This document shows positions 16,411-26,610 of a stretch of DNA of 64,000 nucleotides, one piece after another. Numbering within the stretch: the stretch's first letter is position 1; the number at the start of each line of letters is the position of its first letter. A program made the position numbers and the translations under genes. Where the stretch lies: positions 5,067,634 to 5,131,633 of the forward strand of contig NZ_CM002139.1 of assembly GCF_000454545.1 (NCBI RefSeq), given 5' to 3'. A model generated the notes under the pieces. It saw only the letters and a program-made list of their open reading frames with translations, had not been told where the DNA came from and made no database searches. The DNA comes from Xanthomonas cassavae CFBP 4642 (GTDB taxonomy: Bacteria > Pseudomonadota > Gammaproteobacteria > Xanthomonadales > Xanthomonadaceae).

Positions 16411-18546
16411 TCAGCGCCCGATCACCCGCTTGAACGGCGGCAAGGCATCGATGATGCGTTTTCCGTAGCGGCGGGTGAGCAGGCGCGAGTCGAGGATGAT
16501 GACGCGGCCATGGTCGTTGGAGCTGCGGATCAGGCGTCCGGCAAACTGTGTAAGCGTGCGCAGCGCATGCGGGATCGCGATCAGGTTGAAGGCGTTGTGG
16601 CCGCGGCTTTCCAGCCACTCGCTCAAGGTGGAGGTCTGCGGGTCGGTGGGCACGGCAAACGGCACCTGGGTGATGACCACGGTCGTGCAGGCTTCACCCG
16701 GCAGATCCAGGCCTTCGCCAAAGGAATTGAGCCCGAACAACACCGAGCCCTCGCCGGCGGCAATGCGGCGCAGGTGTTCGGTGATCAGTTGCGACTTATT
16801 GCCTTCGCCCTGCACCAGCACGCGGTTGCGCTGCGCCAACGGCATCAGGTCGGCCACCTTTTCCATCTTCCAGCGCGAGGTGAACAGCACGATGCTGCCC
16901 TTGGCGTTCCAATCCAGTTCGCGCACCAGATACCTGGCCACTTCCTTGGGATGGCCTTCGCGGTCGTCCGGGGTCACCGGGAAATTGGGCACGATCAATT
17001 CGGCCTGATTGGGCAGGTCGAACGGCGAGGCCAACGAGGCCATTTCGGCGTGATCGGGCAGACCGTTATCGATGGCGAAGGACTGGAAGTCGCCGCCGCC
17101 GGTGAGCGTGGCCGAGGTCATCACCACCGAATCGACCTCGTTCCAGATCATCGTGCGCAGCACTTGCGCGGCCGACACCGGCGAGCAGTGGCAGATCAGA
17201 TCGCCATCGCGCGCGAGGGTGATCCAGCGTGCCATCGGCGGCTGGCCCTCCTTGTCCTCGCGCCGCCAGCCACTCCACAGATTGTGTTGCTGCTCGGCCA
17301 TTTCCAGCGCCAGCCCCAGGCTGCGCTGCAGGCGCTCGCGTGCGGCATCGTCCTGCTTGCCCTTGGCCACCGCGCCGTGCGCGGCGTGCACCCAATTGAA
17401 CAGCGCGCGGGTTTCTTCGCCGAGTTCTTCGATGGCAGGGCCCCACTGCGGCGGCAACTTGCCGTTGGCCGCACGCCATAACGGATCGCGCTCGCCGGGC
17501 TCGGGCTTCCAGACGCGCTCGACCTCGGCATGGAAGGCCTTGAGCAACTTGGAAACGCGCGCGGCCACCTCGATGGCCTCGTTGGGCAGCAGGTTGCCGA
17601 TCCTGTCCTTGTCCACCGCGCGATACGCCGCGGCAACCAGGATCTGCATGCGGCCGGTGCGCCTGGCCATGTCATCCAGCGGCAGGTTGGCCGCGCCCTG
17701 GTCGATCGCCACGCCGGCGATGTGGTGGCCCTCGTCGAGCACCAGCAGCATGTCCGATGGCGGGGCGATCAGCGGCTGGCCGTTTTCGGCATCGCCCAGC
17801 GACAACGAGGACAGCAGCAAGGCGTGGTTGGTCACCACGATCTGCGCTTCGCGCACATCGGTACGCGCCTTGAGCACCGGGCATTGCGCGGCGTAGCTGC
17901 AGCGGCGTCCCGCGCAGCCGGAGGCCGGGGTGGTGATGCGCATGCGCAGCGGCACCGAGACCTGTTCGGGGGCATCGTCCAGGTCACCGTTCCAGGTGCG
18001 TGCGGCATAGGCCTTGGCCAGCCGCTTGGCCAGATCCGCATCGACCGGGCTGAGCGGGCGGTCGTACAGCGCCTGCTCGTCTTCGAACATGGCGTTCTGG
18101 CTGGTGTCGCCTTCCAGCTCGGCAGCGTTGCGCGTGCACAGGTAGCGGGTGCGGCCCTTGGCCAGCGCCACGGTGGCCTCCAGCCCGGTGGCCTTGAGGA
18201 AGGCCGGGATGTCGCGTTCCACCAGCTGCGACTGCAGCGCCACGGTGCCAGTGCTGATCACCAGCTTCTTCTTGGTGGCCAGGGCGATCGGCACGCCGGC
18301 AGTGAGGTAGCCCAGGCTCTTGCCGACGCCGGTAGGTGCCTCGGCAATGCCGATGCCGCCGGAGGTGGCCAGCGCACGCGAGACCAGGCCGATCATCTGG
18401 CTCTGCGCGCGGCGGGTGGCAAAACCTGGCGTATTGGCCTGCAGCTTGGCATAGGCATCGCGGATGCCGGCCTTGATCGGGTCGGTCAGCACGCGCTGGG
18501 GGGGAACGGGCGCAGACGGCGCGGCCGGAGGGGCAAGATCACTCAT
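16411..18546 (-). CDS. dinG: DinG-family ATP-dependent helicase
   Basis: A 711-residue superfamily 2 helicase of the XPD/DinG group. Walker A is GIAEAPTGVGKSLGYLTAG. Four Cys (YLCTRN, then GCAGRRCSYAAQCPV) form the 4Fe-4S cluster site, and LLVLDEGHHIAG is the DEAH box. SVVMTSATLTG, then SIVLFTSRWKMEKVAD, and TQFAGRLIRSSNDHGRVIILD (motif VI) complete the motor. DinG-type enzymes unwind R-loops and G-quadruplexes at stalled forks. The ATG at 18546 gives MSDLAPPAAPSAPVPPQRVL; the longer frame upstream is not coding. It is a single gene, convergent with nothing nearby. Confidence 0.92.
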   Translation of the reverse strand: MSDLAPPAAPSAPVPPQRVLTDPIKAGIRDAYAKLQANTPGFATRRAQSQMIGLVSRALATSGGIGIAEAPTGVGKSLGYLTAGVPIALATKKKLVISTGTVALQSQLVERDIPAFLKATGLEATVALAKGRTRYLCTRNAAELEGDTSQNAMFEDEQALYDRPLSPVDADLAKRLAKAYAARTWNGDLDDAPEQVSVPLRMRITTPASGCAGRRCSYAAQCPVLKARTDVREAQIVVTNHALLLSSLSLGDAENGQPLIAPPSDMLLVLDEGHHIAGVAIDQGAANLPLDDMARRTGRMQILVAAAYRAVDKDRIGNLLPNEAIEVAARVSKLLKAFHAEVERVWKPEPGERDPLWRAANGKLPPQWGPAIEELGEETRALFNWVHAAHGAVAKGKQDDAARERLQRSLGLALEMAEQQHNLWSGWRREDKEGQPPMARWITLARDGDLICHCSPVSAAQVLRTMIWNEVDSVVMTSATLTGGGDFQSFAIDNGLPDHAEMASLASPFDLPNQAELIVPNFPVTPDDREGHPKEVARYLVRELDWNAKGSIVLFTSRWKMEKVADLMPLAQRNRVLVQGEGNKSQLITEHLRRIAAGEGSVLFGLNSFGEGLDLPGEACTTVVITQVPFAVPTDPQTSTLSEWLESRGHNAFNLIAIPHALRTLTQFAGRLIRSSNDHGRVIILDSRLLTRRYGKRIIDALPPFKRVIGR

Positions 18547-18704
18547 CGCGCCATTTTCGCACGGACCGGCGCAGCGCCTGCGACCGTCGCGCCACGCGGG
18601 TGAACGCAATGGTCTTGCGCGTGGCAAGACAGGCGCTGCCTGCCGCATGATGCGTCGTATCCCTGGAGACCGCGCAGCGTCGGCGCCGGTCATGCATGCC
18701 GGCT

Positions 18705-18737
18705 GTCGCAGCGATGCACGCCATGCGCCGCTGCGAC
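18705..18737. repeat. inverted repeat with dispersed TCGCAGCGATGCA motif
   Basis: Nine-base perfect arms (GTCGCAGCG and CGCTGCGAC) are separated by 15 bases between dinG and the next gene. The left arm includes TCGCAGCGATGCA, one base different from a 13-mer found in three other intergenic sites of this window (26598, 48970 and, inverted, 52733). Confidence 0.55.
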
Positions 18738-18783
18738 GCGATGGGGCAGCGGCCCGGGCCTGCGTGCCGCTGGCTGCCTGCGG

Positions 18784-19020
18784 TCAGCCGCCGCGCCTGG
18801 AACGCGGCCACGCATGCCATGCCCACAGTGCGCCAATGGCAAGCATCGCCACTCCCATCAGCAGCATGCCGACACCGACACCGGTCGGTCCGAACCGTGC
18901 GTACAGCATGCCGGCACGATTGACCGTGGCCAGCGACTGCGGATGCAGCAGCGTCCAGCCGCCCTGCCCCGCACACACCAGCCCCACCACGGCCAGCGCC
19001 AGGGCCTTGAGCGGGATCAC
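18784..19020 (-). CDS. small two-span membrane protein
   Basis: A 78-residue protein starting with GTG at 19020 (MIPLKALALAVVGLVCAGQG). The GTG overlaps the stop of the gene before it (GTGA, 4 bases), so the two are translationally coupled. Two hydrophobic helices (near residues 4-20 and 43-66, GVGVGMLLMGVAMLAIGALWAW) flank LLHPQSLATVNRAGMLYARF. The end is basic (PRSRRGG). No known family. The coupling suggests a joint complex with its partner. Confidence 0.65.
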   Translation of the reverse strand: MIPLKALALAVVGLVCAGQGGWTLLHPQSLATVNRAGMLYARFGPTGVGVGMLLMGVAMLAIGALWAWHAWPRSRRGG

Positions 19021-19370
19021 CCGCGCGGGCCGGCCTGCTTCGCCGGCCCCTGCAGGCTGCGCGCCAGCGTCCACACCAGCAGGCCGATGCCCACTGCCTG
19101 CACCGCCGTCAGCACGACGCGGCTGATACCCATCACCATGCCGATCTGGCGCACATTGCCCTGCTCCAGCAGCAGCATCGGGATGGCCTGGAACGCGACG
19201 TCAGCCAGCACGCAGCCCAGCAGCAGCCACAGCCCGACCAGCCCCGCCCGCCGCAGCGGGCCCTGCGGGGCGCGCCACAGCAGCACCAGGCCCAGCAGCA
19301 CGGCGATCAGCATCGGTACCCGCGACAGCAGGCTGGTGATCAGGCTGAGCAGGATGTCGGTCAGCGTCAT
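19017..19370 (-). CDS. small multi-span membrane protein
   Basis: A 117-residue, very hydrophobic protein with about three membrane segments (LITSLLSRVPMLIAVLLGLV, GLVGLWLLLGCVLADVAF and VVLTAVQAVGIGLLVWTL). It starts at ATG 19370 (MTLTDILLSLITSLLS), 11 bases upstream-side of the aroE stop, and so may be the second gene of an aroE-led transcript. It is coupled to the next small membrane protein. No family is recognised. Confidence 0.65.
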   Translation of the reverse strand: MTLTDILLSLITSLLSRVPMLIAVLLGLVLLWRAPQGPLRRAGLVGLWLLLGCVLADVAFQAIPMLLLEQGNVRQIGMVMGISRVVLTAVQAVGIGLLVWTLARSLQGPAKQAGPRG

Positions 19371-19380
19371 GGCGGCCGGC

Positions 19381-20232
19381 TCAGTCGGCGCTGACCAGCA
19401 CCGCCTCACGGGCACGCAGCGCGGCATAGACCGGATCGGTCTCCGGGCGCATGCCATGCCACAGCGCGAAGCTTTCGGCCGCCTGTTCCACCAGCATGCC
19501 CAGCCCGTCGATGGCGTAACGGCACTGCGCCGCGCGTGCCCAGGCCAGGAACGCGATGGCAGTGGCGCCGTAGTTCAGATCGACCGCGGCGGTCAGGCTG
19601 TTGACCAGGCCCAGCGGCAATGCGAAGGCGCCGGCATCGCGGTCGCGCCCGGCCGCGGTGGCATTGACGATCAGCTCGAAGTCGCCCAGCTCGCGCAGGT
19701 CTTCGATGTAACGCGACATCACTCGCGCCGGTTCGCCCAGCGCATCGCACAAGGCATCGGCGCGTTCGGGCGAGCGGTTCACCACCACCATTTCGGTGAT
19801 GCCGGCCTCCAGCAGCGCCGGCGCCACGCCGCGGGCAGCGCCGCCGGCGCCGAGCAGCAGCACGCGGCGGCCGCGCAGATCCAGGCCGTGGCGCTCGGTG
19901 AGATCGCGTACCAGGCCGGCGCCGTCGGTGTTGTCGCCCTGCCACTGGCCGTCGTTGCGCACCAGGGTATTGACCGCGCCGGCCAGGCGCGCGCGCGCGC
20001 TCAGGCTGCTGGACAGGGCACAGGTGGCCTCCTTCAATGGCAGGGTGACGTTGGCCCCCTTGCCGCCTTCGTCGGCGAAGCGCTGCAGCGCGGCGGCGAA
20101 GTCGTCCGGCGGCGCATCGATGGCGGTGTAGTCCAGCGCGATGCCGGTCTGCTTCCCGAAGTCGGCATGGATGGCCGGCGACAGCGAGTGGGCAACGGGG
20201 TGACCGAACACGGCATAACGGGATACGGGCAT
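19381..20232 (-). CDS. aroE: shikimate dehydrogenase
   Basis: A 283-residue enzyme that reduces 3-dehydroshikimate with NADPH in aromatic amino-acid synthesis. [20 protein letters not shown] holds the shikimate site (S-x-S). [11 protein letters not shown] has the catalytic Lys, [11 protein letters not shown] the catalytic Asp, and [15 protein letters not shown] the NADP loop. [12 protein letters not shown] is the NADP-specific strand, and [15 protein letters not shown] follows. Start ATG 20232 has GAGAG upstream. It is divergent from the beta-propeller gene, 52 bases away, so the two promoters share that gap. Confidence 0.95.
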   Translation of the reverse strand: MPVSRYAVFGHPVAHSLSPAIHADFGKQTGIALDYTAIDAPPDDFAAALQRFADEGGKGANVTLPLKEATCALSSSLSARARLAGAVNTLVRNDGQWQGDNTDGAGLVRDLTERHGLDLRGRRVLLLGAGGAARGVAPALLEAGITEMVVVNRSPERADALCDALGEPARVMSRYIEDLRELGDFELIVNATAAGRDRDAGAFALPLGLVNSLTAAVDLNYGATAIAFLAWARAAQCRYAIDGLGMLVEQAAESFALWHGMRPETDPVYAALRAREAVLVSAD

Positions 20233-20284
20233 GTAACGCTCTCTGGTTGACTAGACTGTGCGCAAGATGAGACAGGAACACCGC

Positions 20285-21166
20285 ATGCAAGTTCGATGGA
20301 CGCTGCCCGCGCTGGCGGCGAGTTTACTCTTCGCGCCGTCTGCGTCGGGACTGGCCGAATTCGGCATCGAAGGCATGGGCGTGGTCTCCTCGCCGGCCAA
20401 CGAGGCGCGCGCCACGCTCAGCCCGGACGGGCAACGCATCGTCTGGGCCAGCGACCGCCCCGGTGGAGCCGGCGGATGGGACCTGTGGCAGGCGCAACTG
20501 CGTGGCGGGCGCTGGCAGGACCCGCAGCCGCTCGCGATCAACACCGCCCAGGACGAGAGCACGGCGGTGTTCAGTGCCGATGGACGCTGGCTGCTGTTCG
20601 CCTCGTCGCGGCCTGGCGGAGCCGGCGGCAGCGACCTGTACCGCGTGCCGGTGGATGCACAGGGCCGCCTCGGTGCGGTGCAGTCGCTGGGCGCGGCGAT
20701 CAACAGCGCCGGCAACGAGCGCGCACCGACGCTGTCGCTGGACGGTACGCGCCTGTTGTTCGCCAGCGATGGGCATGGCGGCGCCGGCGGCATGGACCTG
20801 TTCGTGGCGCGCTGGGACGGGCAGGCCTTCACCGCCCCCACGCCCTTGGGCGACATCAACACCGTTGCCGACGAATCCGATGCGGCCTGGCTTGCCGATG
20901 GCCGTGGCCTGGTGTGGGCGCGCGGCGCGCCCGGTGGCCCCAGCCAGCTGCTGCTGGCGGCCTGCAAGGGCGGCCACTACGGCGCGGGCCAGCCGCTGCC
21001 GCTGTCGTTCAACGGGCCACAGGAACGTACCTTCGGTGCGGTGGTGGATGCGGCCAAGCCGGGCGAGCTGCTGGTGACCGGCAGTGCGCGTGCACCGCGT
21101 GCCGGGCAACTGGACATCTACAGGATGAAGGCACCGACGGTGGATGGAGAGGCCGGCTGCCGCTGA
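20285..21166 (+). CDS. secreted TolB-like beta-propeller (PD40) protein
   Basis: A 293-residue protein. A signal peptide (MQVRWTLPALAASLLFAPSA) is followed by repeated PD40 blades with the pattern LSPDGQRIVWASDRPGGAGGWDL, recurring as FSADGRWLLFASSRPGGAGG and LSLDGTRLLFASDGHGGAGG. Each blade ends G-G-x-D-L. It resembles WD40/TolB-type periplasmic propellers used as protein-binding platforms, but it lacks the TolB N-terminal domain. ATG 20285 is chosen since it opens the signal peptide; an upstream start at 20258 is possible. Its partner is unknown. Confidence 0.75.
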   Translation: MQVRWTLPALAASLLFAPSASGLAEFGIEGMGVVSSPANEARATLSPDGQRIVWASDRPGGAGGWDLWQAQLRGGRWQDPQPLAINTAQDESTAVFSADGRWLLFASSRPGGAGGSDLYRVPVDAQGRLGAVQSLGAAINSAGNERAPTLSLDGTRLLFASDGHGGAGGMDLFVARWDGQAFTAPTPLGDINTVADESDAAWLADGRGLVWARGAPGGPSQLLLAACKGGHYGAGQPLPLSFNGPQERTFGAVVDAAKPGELLVTGSARAPRAGQLDIYRMKAPTVDGEAGCR

Positions 21167-21635
21167 GCGCGCGGCCACCGGTCGGCACCCGCACGGCGCA
21201 CCAGTTGCCACACGGCCGGAGCCTGGGCGGCGCAGGCCAGGCGACACGTAGCCTCACCGCGCAACCCATTGGCGCCACCGGCAGGCATCACCGCGCGCAA
21301 CGGCGACATGGCGCAACGCGACCGTGGTCGGCAGGCAAGCCGGTGGTGGCATTGCGCCCGCCAACGACCGAGCGGCCGTTGGTGAATCCCCTGCGCGCGA
21401 AGATGCACTGCGCCGGGCGCCAGCTCCGTGACGCCGGCCTGCCTGGTGCGACGGCCGGTTCCGTGGCATACGGTCAGCACACTCACAGCCAACCTGTTTT
21501 GTACGCAGGACTGCCGCGAAACGACGCACCCTCACCGTTTCGCGCTCACATCAAGGCGCAGATCGCATTTGCTGACCCCGCACCCCTGCCCTGGAAACGC
21601 GTCGTACTGCAGCCATCAGCTGCCGTGACCTGGGA
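21167..21635. other. 469-base convergent gap
   Basis: The stretch lies between two converging genes. Open frames here are Arg/Pro/Ala-rich and have no family features. I see no strong hairpin, repeat or RNA gene. Confidence 0.4.
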
Positions 21636-24221
21636 TCAATAGACATCGCGGCGGTAACGACCGGCGGCGGTCAGCGATTCCACCCGCGCCTGGCCCAGAA
21701 CGTCGCGCAGCGTGGCGTCCACCGCACCCGCCATGCTGTCCAGGCTGCCGCACACGTACAGCACCGCACCGCGATCGATCCAGTGGCGCAATGCGTCGCC
21801 GGCCTCGTGCAGACGATGCTGTACATAGCGCTTGTGCGCCTGGTCGCGCGAGAACACCTGGTCCAGCTGTTGCAGGTGGCCGCAGGCCTGCCAGGCCTGC
21901 AGCTCGTCGGCAAACAGCCGGTCGTGGGCGGCCTGGCGTTCGCCGAACAGCAGCCAGTGCCCGTGCACGCCGGCCAGTTCGGCCTCGCGCAACAAGGCGC
22001 GCAGGCCCGCAATGCCGGTTCCGTTGCCGATCAACACCATCGGGGCGGCCTCCACCCGATGGAAGCCGGGATTGGTGCGTAGCCGCGCATGCACCGGCGC
22101 ACCGATCGGTGCGTGATGGATCAGCCAGCCCGAGCCCAGCCCCGGGCGGCCATCGGCGCCAGTGGTCAGCCGCACCACCGCCGTCGCCAGGCCATCGGCC
22201 GGCACGCTGGCCAGCGAATAGTCGCGGGTGGGCAACCAGTCGCAGCCATCCAGCCAGGCCTGCGGGTCCGGGCGTGGCGTCGGGCCGTTGGCCGGCGCTT
22301 CGGGCAACACGCGCTCGGCGGCGGCGCGATGCAACGGCAGCAGCTGCGCCTCCACGTGCACCGATGCCTCCGCTGGCACCCCCCATTCCGCCAGGCAGGC
22401 ACGCACCTGCGCGTCGGCATGCGCGGGCTGCACTTCCAGGATGTCGCCGGCCTGCCACTGCGCATCGGCCGGCGGCTGCAGGTCGATGCGCCAGATCGGC
22501 GCGCCGGCGCTGCCCGGATTCAGATGCGTGCGCGACGCCAGTACCCAGGGCGTCCGTCGCGGCCGCGCCAGCGCTACCGCAGTCAGCGGCGTACCGGCGA
22601 TCTGCTCCAGCTGCGCATGCCATTGCGCCAGCGCCTGCGGATCGGCGTTGTCCATTTCCACCGCCGGGAACAGCGCGCGCGCGCCCTGCGCCTGCACCCA
22701 CTGTTCGACCCGCCGCGAAAACCCGCAGAACTGCGCGTACTGGCGGTCGCCCAGCGCCAGCACCGCATAGGCCAGCTGCGGCAATGCAATGCGCTGGCGC
22801 AGCAACTCGCGTTCGACGCCACGCGCCGCATCCGGCGGCTCGCCGTCACCGAAGGTGCTGATCACGAACAATGCATGCCGGGTGGCTTGCAGTTGCTGCG
22901 CATCCACCTGACCGAGCGGGTGCACCTGCACCGGCAGGCCGGCCGCCTGCAGATGTCCGGCCGCCTGCCAGGCCAGCCGTTCGGAAAAACCGCTCTGGCT
23001 GGCGAAGGCGATCAACCACGGCTCGGCCTGCGAGGCCGGCGGCGCGCTTTGCAGCACCACACGCGCCGTACGCGCCGCACGCTTCTTGCGCCGCCGATCC
23101 AGATACAGCATCCAGCCGCTGACGAAGAACACCGACATGCCCAGGCTGGCCAGCATCACCACGATGCGCCCCGGCAGGCCGAAGAAACTGCCGGTGTGCA
23201 ACGGAAACATGCTGGCCATCCACTGCTGCCCGCGCGCCAGTTGCGCGTAGTCACGGCGCGTCAGCAAGGCGCCGCTGGCGGGATCGATTTCCAGCGTGTC
23301 GAAGGCACGGTCGTGATCGGGATCCTCAGGCAGGAACCGCGCGATCAACGGTTGCCCTGCGCGCGCGGGAATGCGCACATCCAATGCCGCGTGGCGGGTG
23401 ACGGGAATGCTGCCGAGGGTGCGCTGCACCCGCGCGAAATCCACCGTGGCCTTGGCGTGCGAGCGCTGCTCGGCGTGCGGCGCCGGTTCGGCGCCCAGCA
23501 ACGCCGCCATGCCATCGCGGTACCAGGGATAGGACCAGGTCAGCCCGGTCAGGGCCACCAGCAGATAGACCAGCAGGCACCAGGTGCCGAACACCGCGTG
23601 CAGGCTCCACAGAAAGCTGCGCCCCTGCCGCCGCCATTCCACCGCCAGCCAGGTGCGCGGGCTCCACCAGCGCCGTGGCCAACGCAGGTACAAGCCCGAG
23701 GCACAAAAGAACAGCAGGATCAGCGTGCAGGCACCGGTGACCGCCTGGCCACGCTTGCCGGCAGTGAGATGCCGGTGCAGGTCTTCGATGAAGGCGAATG
23801 CGTCACTGAGCCGTGGCGCCGCCACGCGCTGCCCGGTGTAGGGGTCGAAGTACACCCGTGCGCTGCCCTTGGCGGCCAGGCGCGCGTTGGACGGCCGCAT
23901 ACCGGTGGGGTCGATCAGCATGCGCGTAACCGCCGGCCCCGTGCCGGGAGCCTGCCGGGCCAGGTCGAGCCGCTGCAGCAGCACGTCCATTGGCAATGCC
24001 TGTTCGCCGGCCGCATGCCGCTGTGCCAGCTGCGCGATGGCCGGGTTGACCAACCGGACGACCTCGTCCTCGAACGACATCAACGCGCCGGTCGCTCCCA
24101 TCACCGACAGCACCAGGCCGGCAGTGATGCCAAGCAGCCAATGCAGTTGAAACAACAGCGTTTTGATCAAGACGGGAAGACTGAATGACGTGACGGCATT
24201 GTAGATGAGAATGCGTCTCAT
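21636..24221 (-). CDS. PepSY-flavodoxin-reductase fusion (membrane flavoprotein)
   Basis: A protein of about 861 residues. A PepSY-associated membrane part with four helices and paired His (LLFQLHWLLGITAGLVLSVM, then FIEDLHRHL, SLHAVFGTWCLLVYLL and MFPLHTGSFFG) comes first. A flavodoxin-like FMN domain follows (LIAFASQSGFSERLAWQAA, STFGDGEPPD, ALGDRQYAQFCGFSR). A CysJ-like FAD/NADPH reductase completes it (RDYSLASVP, MVLIGNGTGIAGLRALL, YVCGSLDSMAGAVD). It probably moves electrons from NADPH across the membrane, for example to ferric siderophore. The start is uncertain: ATG 24221 lies in a Fur-like box, so TTG 24170 is a real alternative. Confidence 0.85.
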   Translation of the reverse strand: MRRILIYNAVTSFSLPVLIKTLLFQLHWLLGITAGLVLSVMGATGALMSFEDEVVRLVNPAIAQLAQRHAAGEQALPMDVLLQRLDLARQAPGTGPAVTRMLIDPTGMRPSNARLAAKGSARVYFDPYTGQRVAAPRLSDAFAFIEDLHRHLTAGKRGQAVTGACTLILLFFCASGLYLRWPRRWWSPRTWLAVEWRRQGRSFLWSLHAVFGTWCLLVYLLVALTGLTWSYPWYRDGMAALLGAEPAPHAEQRSHAKATVDFARVQRTLGSIPVTRHAALDVRIPARAGQPLIARFLPEDPDHDRAFDTLEIDPASGALLTRRDYAQLARGQQWMASMFPLHTGSFFGLPGRIVVMLASLGMSVFFVSGWMLYLDRRRKKRAARTARVVLQSAPPASQAEPWLIAFASQSGFSERLAWQAAGHLQAAGLPVQVHPLGQVDAQQLQATRHALFVISTFGDGEPPDAARGVERELLRQRIALPQLAYAVLALGDRQYAQFCGFSRRVEQWVQAQGARALFPAVEMDNADPQALAQWHAQLEQIAGTPLTAVALARPRRTPWVLASRTHLNPGSAGAPIWRIDLQPPADAQWQAGDILEVQPAHADAQVRACLAEWGVPAEASVHVEAQLLPLHRAAAERVLPEAPANGPTPRPDPQAWLDGCDWLPTRDYSLASVPADGLATAVVRLTTGADGRPGLGSGWLIHHAPIGAPVHARLRTNPGFHRVEAAPMVLIGNGTGIAGLRALLREAELAGVHGHWLLFGERQAAHDRLFADELQAWQACGHLQQLDQVFSRDQAHKRYVQHRLHEAGDALRHWIDRGAVLYVCGSLDSMAGAVDATLRDVLGQARVESLTAAGRYRRDVY

Positions 24222-24222
24222 G
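24204..24222. promoter_or_regulatory. Fur-box-like palindrome
   Basis: GATGAGAATGCGTCTCATG matches the classical 19-bp AATGAGAATNATTCTCATT Fur consensus at 15 of 18 defined positions and is an inverted repeat (ATGAGA, 5 bases, TCTCAT). It sits at the 5' end of the PepSY-flavodoxin-reductase gene, a class often iron-repressed. It predicts Fur repression and implies that the true start codon lies downstream of the box. Confidence 0.65.
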
Positions 24223-24368
24223 CGGTGCAGCGCGCCAGACAGCGCGCTCGCCCATTGCTGCAGGCACATCGCCAGCGGTCACCTGATGCAAATCCCGCGG
24301 TCATCTCATCGCATGGACACGCTGCCTTGCCACCTTCTTCGCTCCTGCATTGGCAAGCGAGTTGTCCG

Positions 24369-25122
24369 ATGTCTTTCTCAGCGCATGGCTGCCTGATCCT
24401 GGCAGCGTTGTTCAGCACCTCTGCGGCGCTGGCCGCTACCCGCTGTCCTTCGCTGTACGCCAATGGCACGCCGCCGGGCGTGCACGGCGCCACCACGCGC
24501 ACCACCGAGGTCTGCCACACCGAATACGCGTCGCTGGCCTCGGGCGCGACCAAGGACCCGGTGTATTCGGCCGAGCATCCGACCGACCAGCAGGTGGCCG
24601 GCGCCGACGCGATCGACCGGGGCAGCTCCTTCCATGAAGAAAACCGGCCTTCCGGCAGCGGATCGTTTCAGGAGCAGCGATTACACCAATACCGGCTTCG
24701 ATCGCGGGCATATGCCCCCGGCTGGCGATGCAACGACCGAAAGCTCGGAAGAGGAACCCTTTTCCATGGCCAACGTCGTGCCGCAGGACCACATGCTCAA
24801 CACCGGCGAATGGGCGCATATCGAAGCGCAGGTGCGCCAGCTGGCCAAGCAGCAAGGCGAGCTGTACGTGGTGACCGGCCCGGCCTTCGACAGCGGCACC
24901 GCACAGACCATCGGCACCGACCAGGTCGCCGTTCCGGCCTATGCGTGGAAGGCGATCCACGAACCGGGCGTGGGTGCCGGCGCCTATCTGTGTGCCAACG
25001 ACAGCAGCATCAACTGCGACGTGGTGTCCATCGACGATTTGATCGTGATGACCAACGTGGACCCGTTCCCGTCGATCAGCGCAGCCATGAAGTCGCAGGC
25101 GGTTGCGTTGGTGTTGCCGTAA
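24369..25122 (+). pseudogene. secreted DNA/RNA non-specific endonuclease, frameshifted
   Basis: The first frame gives a signal peptide and pre-domain (MSFSAHGCLILAALFSTSAA, then LAATRCPSLYANGTPPG ... DRGSSFHEEN). After about 24645 the match continues in another frame: LPAADRFRSSDYTNTGFDRG, HMPPAGDAT, EPFSMANVVPQDHMLN and ELYVVTGPAFD, ending at 25122. DRGHM is the catalytic motif of the NUC1/Serratia nuclease fold. A single extra base around AAACCGGCC explains the break; a short A4 run is nearby. The original protein was a periplasmic or secreted nuclease of about 250 residues. Whether the frameshift is real or a read error needs the raw data. Confidence 0.8.
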
Positions 25123-25242
25123 CGTCCACGCTGGCGCGCAGCAGGCCGCTGCACGCTCAGCAACCTGGTGGACGTGGCACGCAGACGGCAATCGGCAATC
25201 GCAGCGGCGGTGCGCATGCCCGGCGCACGCGCACTGCCGCTG

Positions 25243-25510
25243 TCAGGTGTCGCCGATGCCAGCGTCTGGCGCGGCGCAGTGCGTGGGCAATCCTTCTGCC
25301 AGGGCCGCGAACACTGCACTGCAGGCGGCACTGGCGCGCAGGTCCTGATGCATCGTGACCCAGACGTCCGGGGCAAACCTGCCGTGGCAACACCGGCCGC
25401 AGGCGCGGCATCCGTTGCGCGAGCGCGGCCTGGCAGAAGCCGATGGCGCATCCGGCACCGATCAGCGCCAGCGGTGCCAGATCGCTGTCGGCACCCAGCG
25501 GCGCCTGCGG
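25243..25510 (-). pseudogene. 3' remnant of a LysR-type regulator
   Basis: Two adjacent minus-strand frames resemble the C-terminal end of a LysR effector domain. One reads SDLAPLALIGAGCAIGFCQA, then ALAQRMPRLRPVLPR. The other reads FAPDVWVTMHQDLRASAAC, then SAVFAALAEGL and stops at 25243. The join is near 25385. The V-W-x-x-x-H-x-x-L-R-x-S-x-x-x-x-A-V-F end is the usual close of LysR proteins. No helix-turn-helix part remains because hemB begins at once upstream. It is a decayed fragment between the broken nuclease and hemB. Confidence 0.6.
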
Positions 25511-25534
25511 CGAGGTGGCCGCGGGCCTTCGCGC

Positions 25535-26539
<1,005 letters not shown>

Positions 26540-26581
26540 TTAGACAGCGCATCAGTTTACGCCCGCCATCCCATGCGGAAC

Positions 26582-26610
26582 GCGCTGCGACGCAATGTCG
26601 CAGCGCTGCA
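26582..26610. repeat. strong hairpin carrying the dispersed 13-mer
   Basis: GCGCTGCGAC, five bases GCAAT, then GTCGCAGCGC form a perfect 10-bp stem (26582-26606) upstream of hemB. The right arm starts the 13-mer TCGCAGCGCTGCA (26598-26610), which recurs at 48970-48982 and inverted at 52733-52745. It lies in the 323-base gap 26528-26850, which holds no gene I can see. It is not followed by a T tract. Confidence 0.6.

Noticed and set aside
22089..24188. Plus-strand frame of about 700 codons opposite the flavoreductase fusion
   Set aside because: Low-complexity Arg/Gln/His-rich protein with no domain; shadow of the minus-strand gene.
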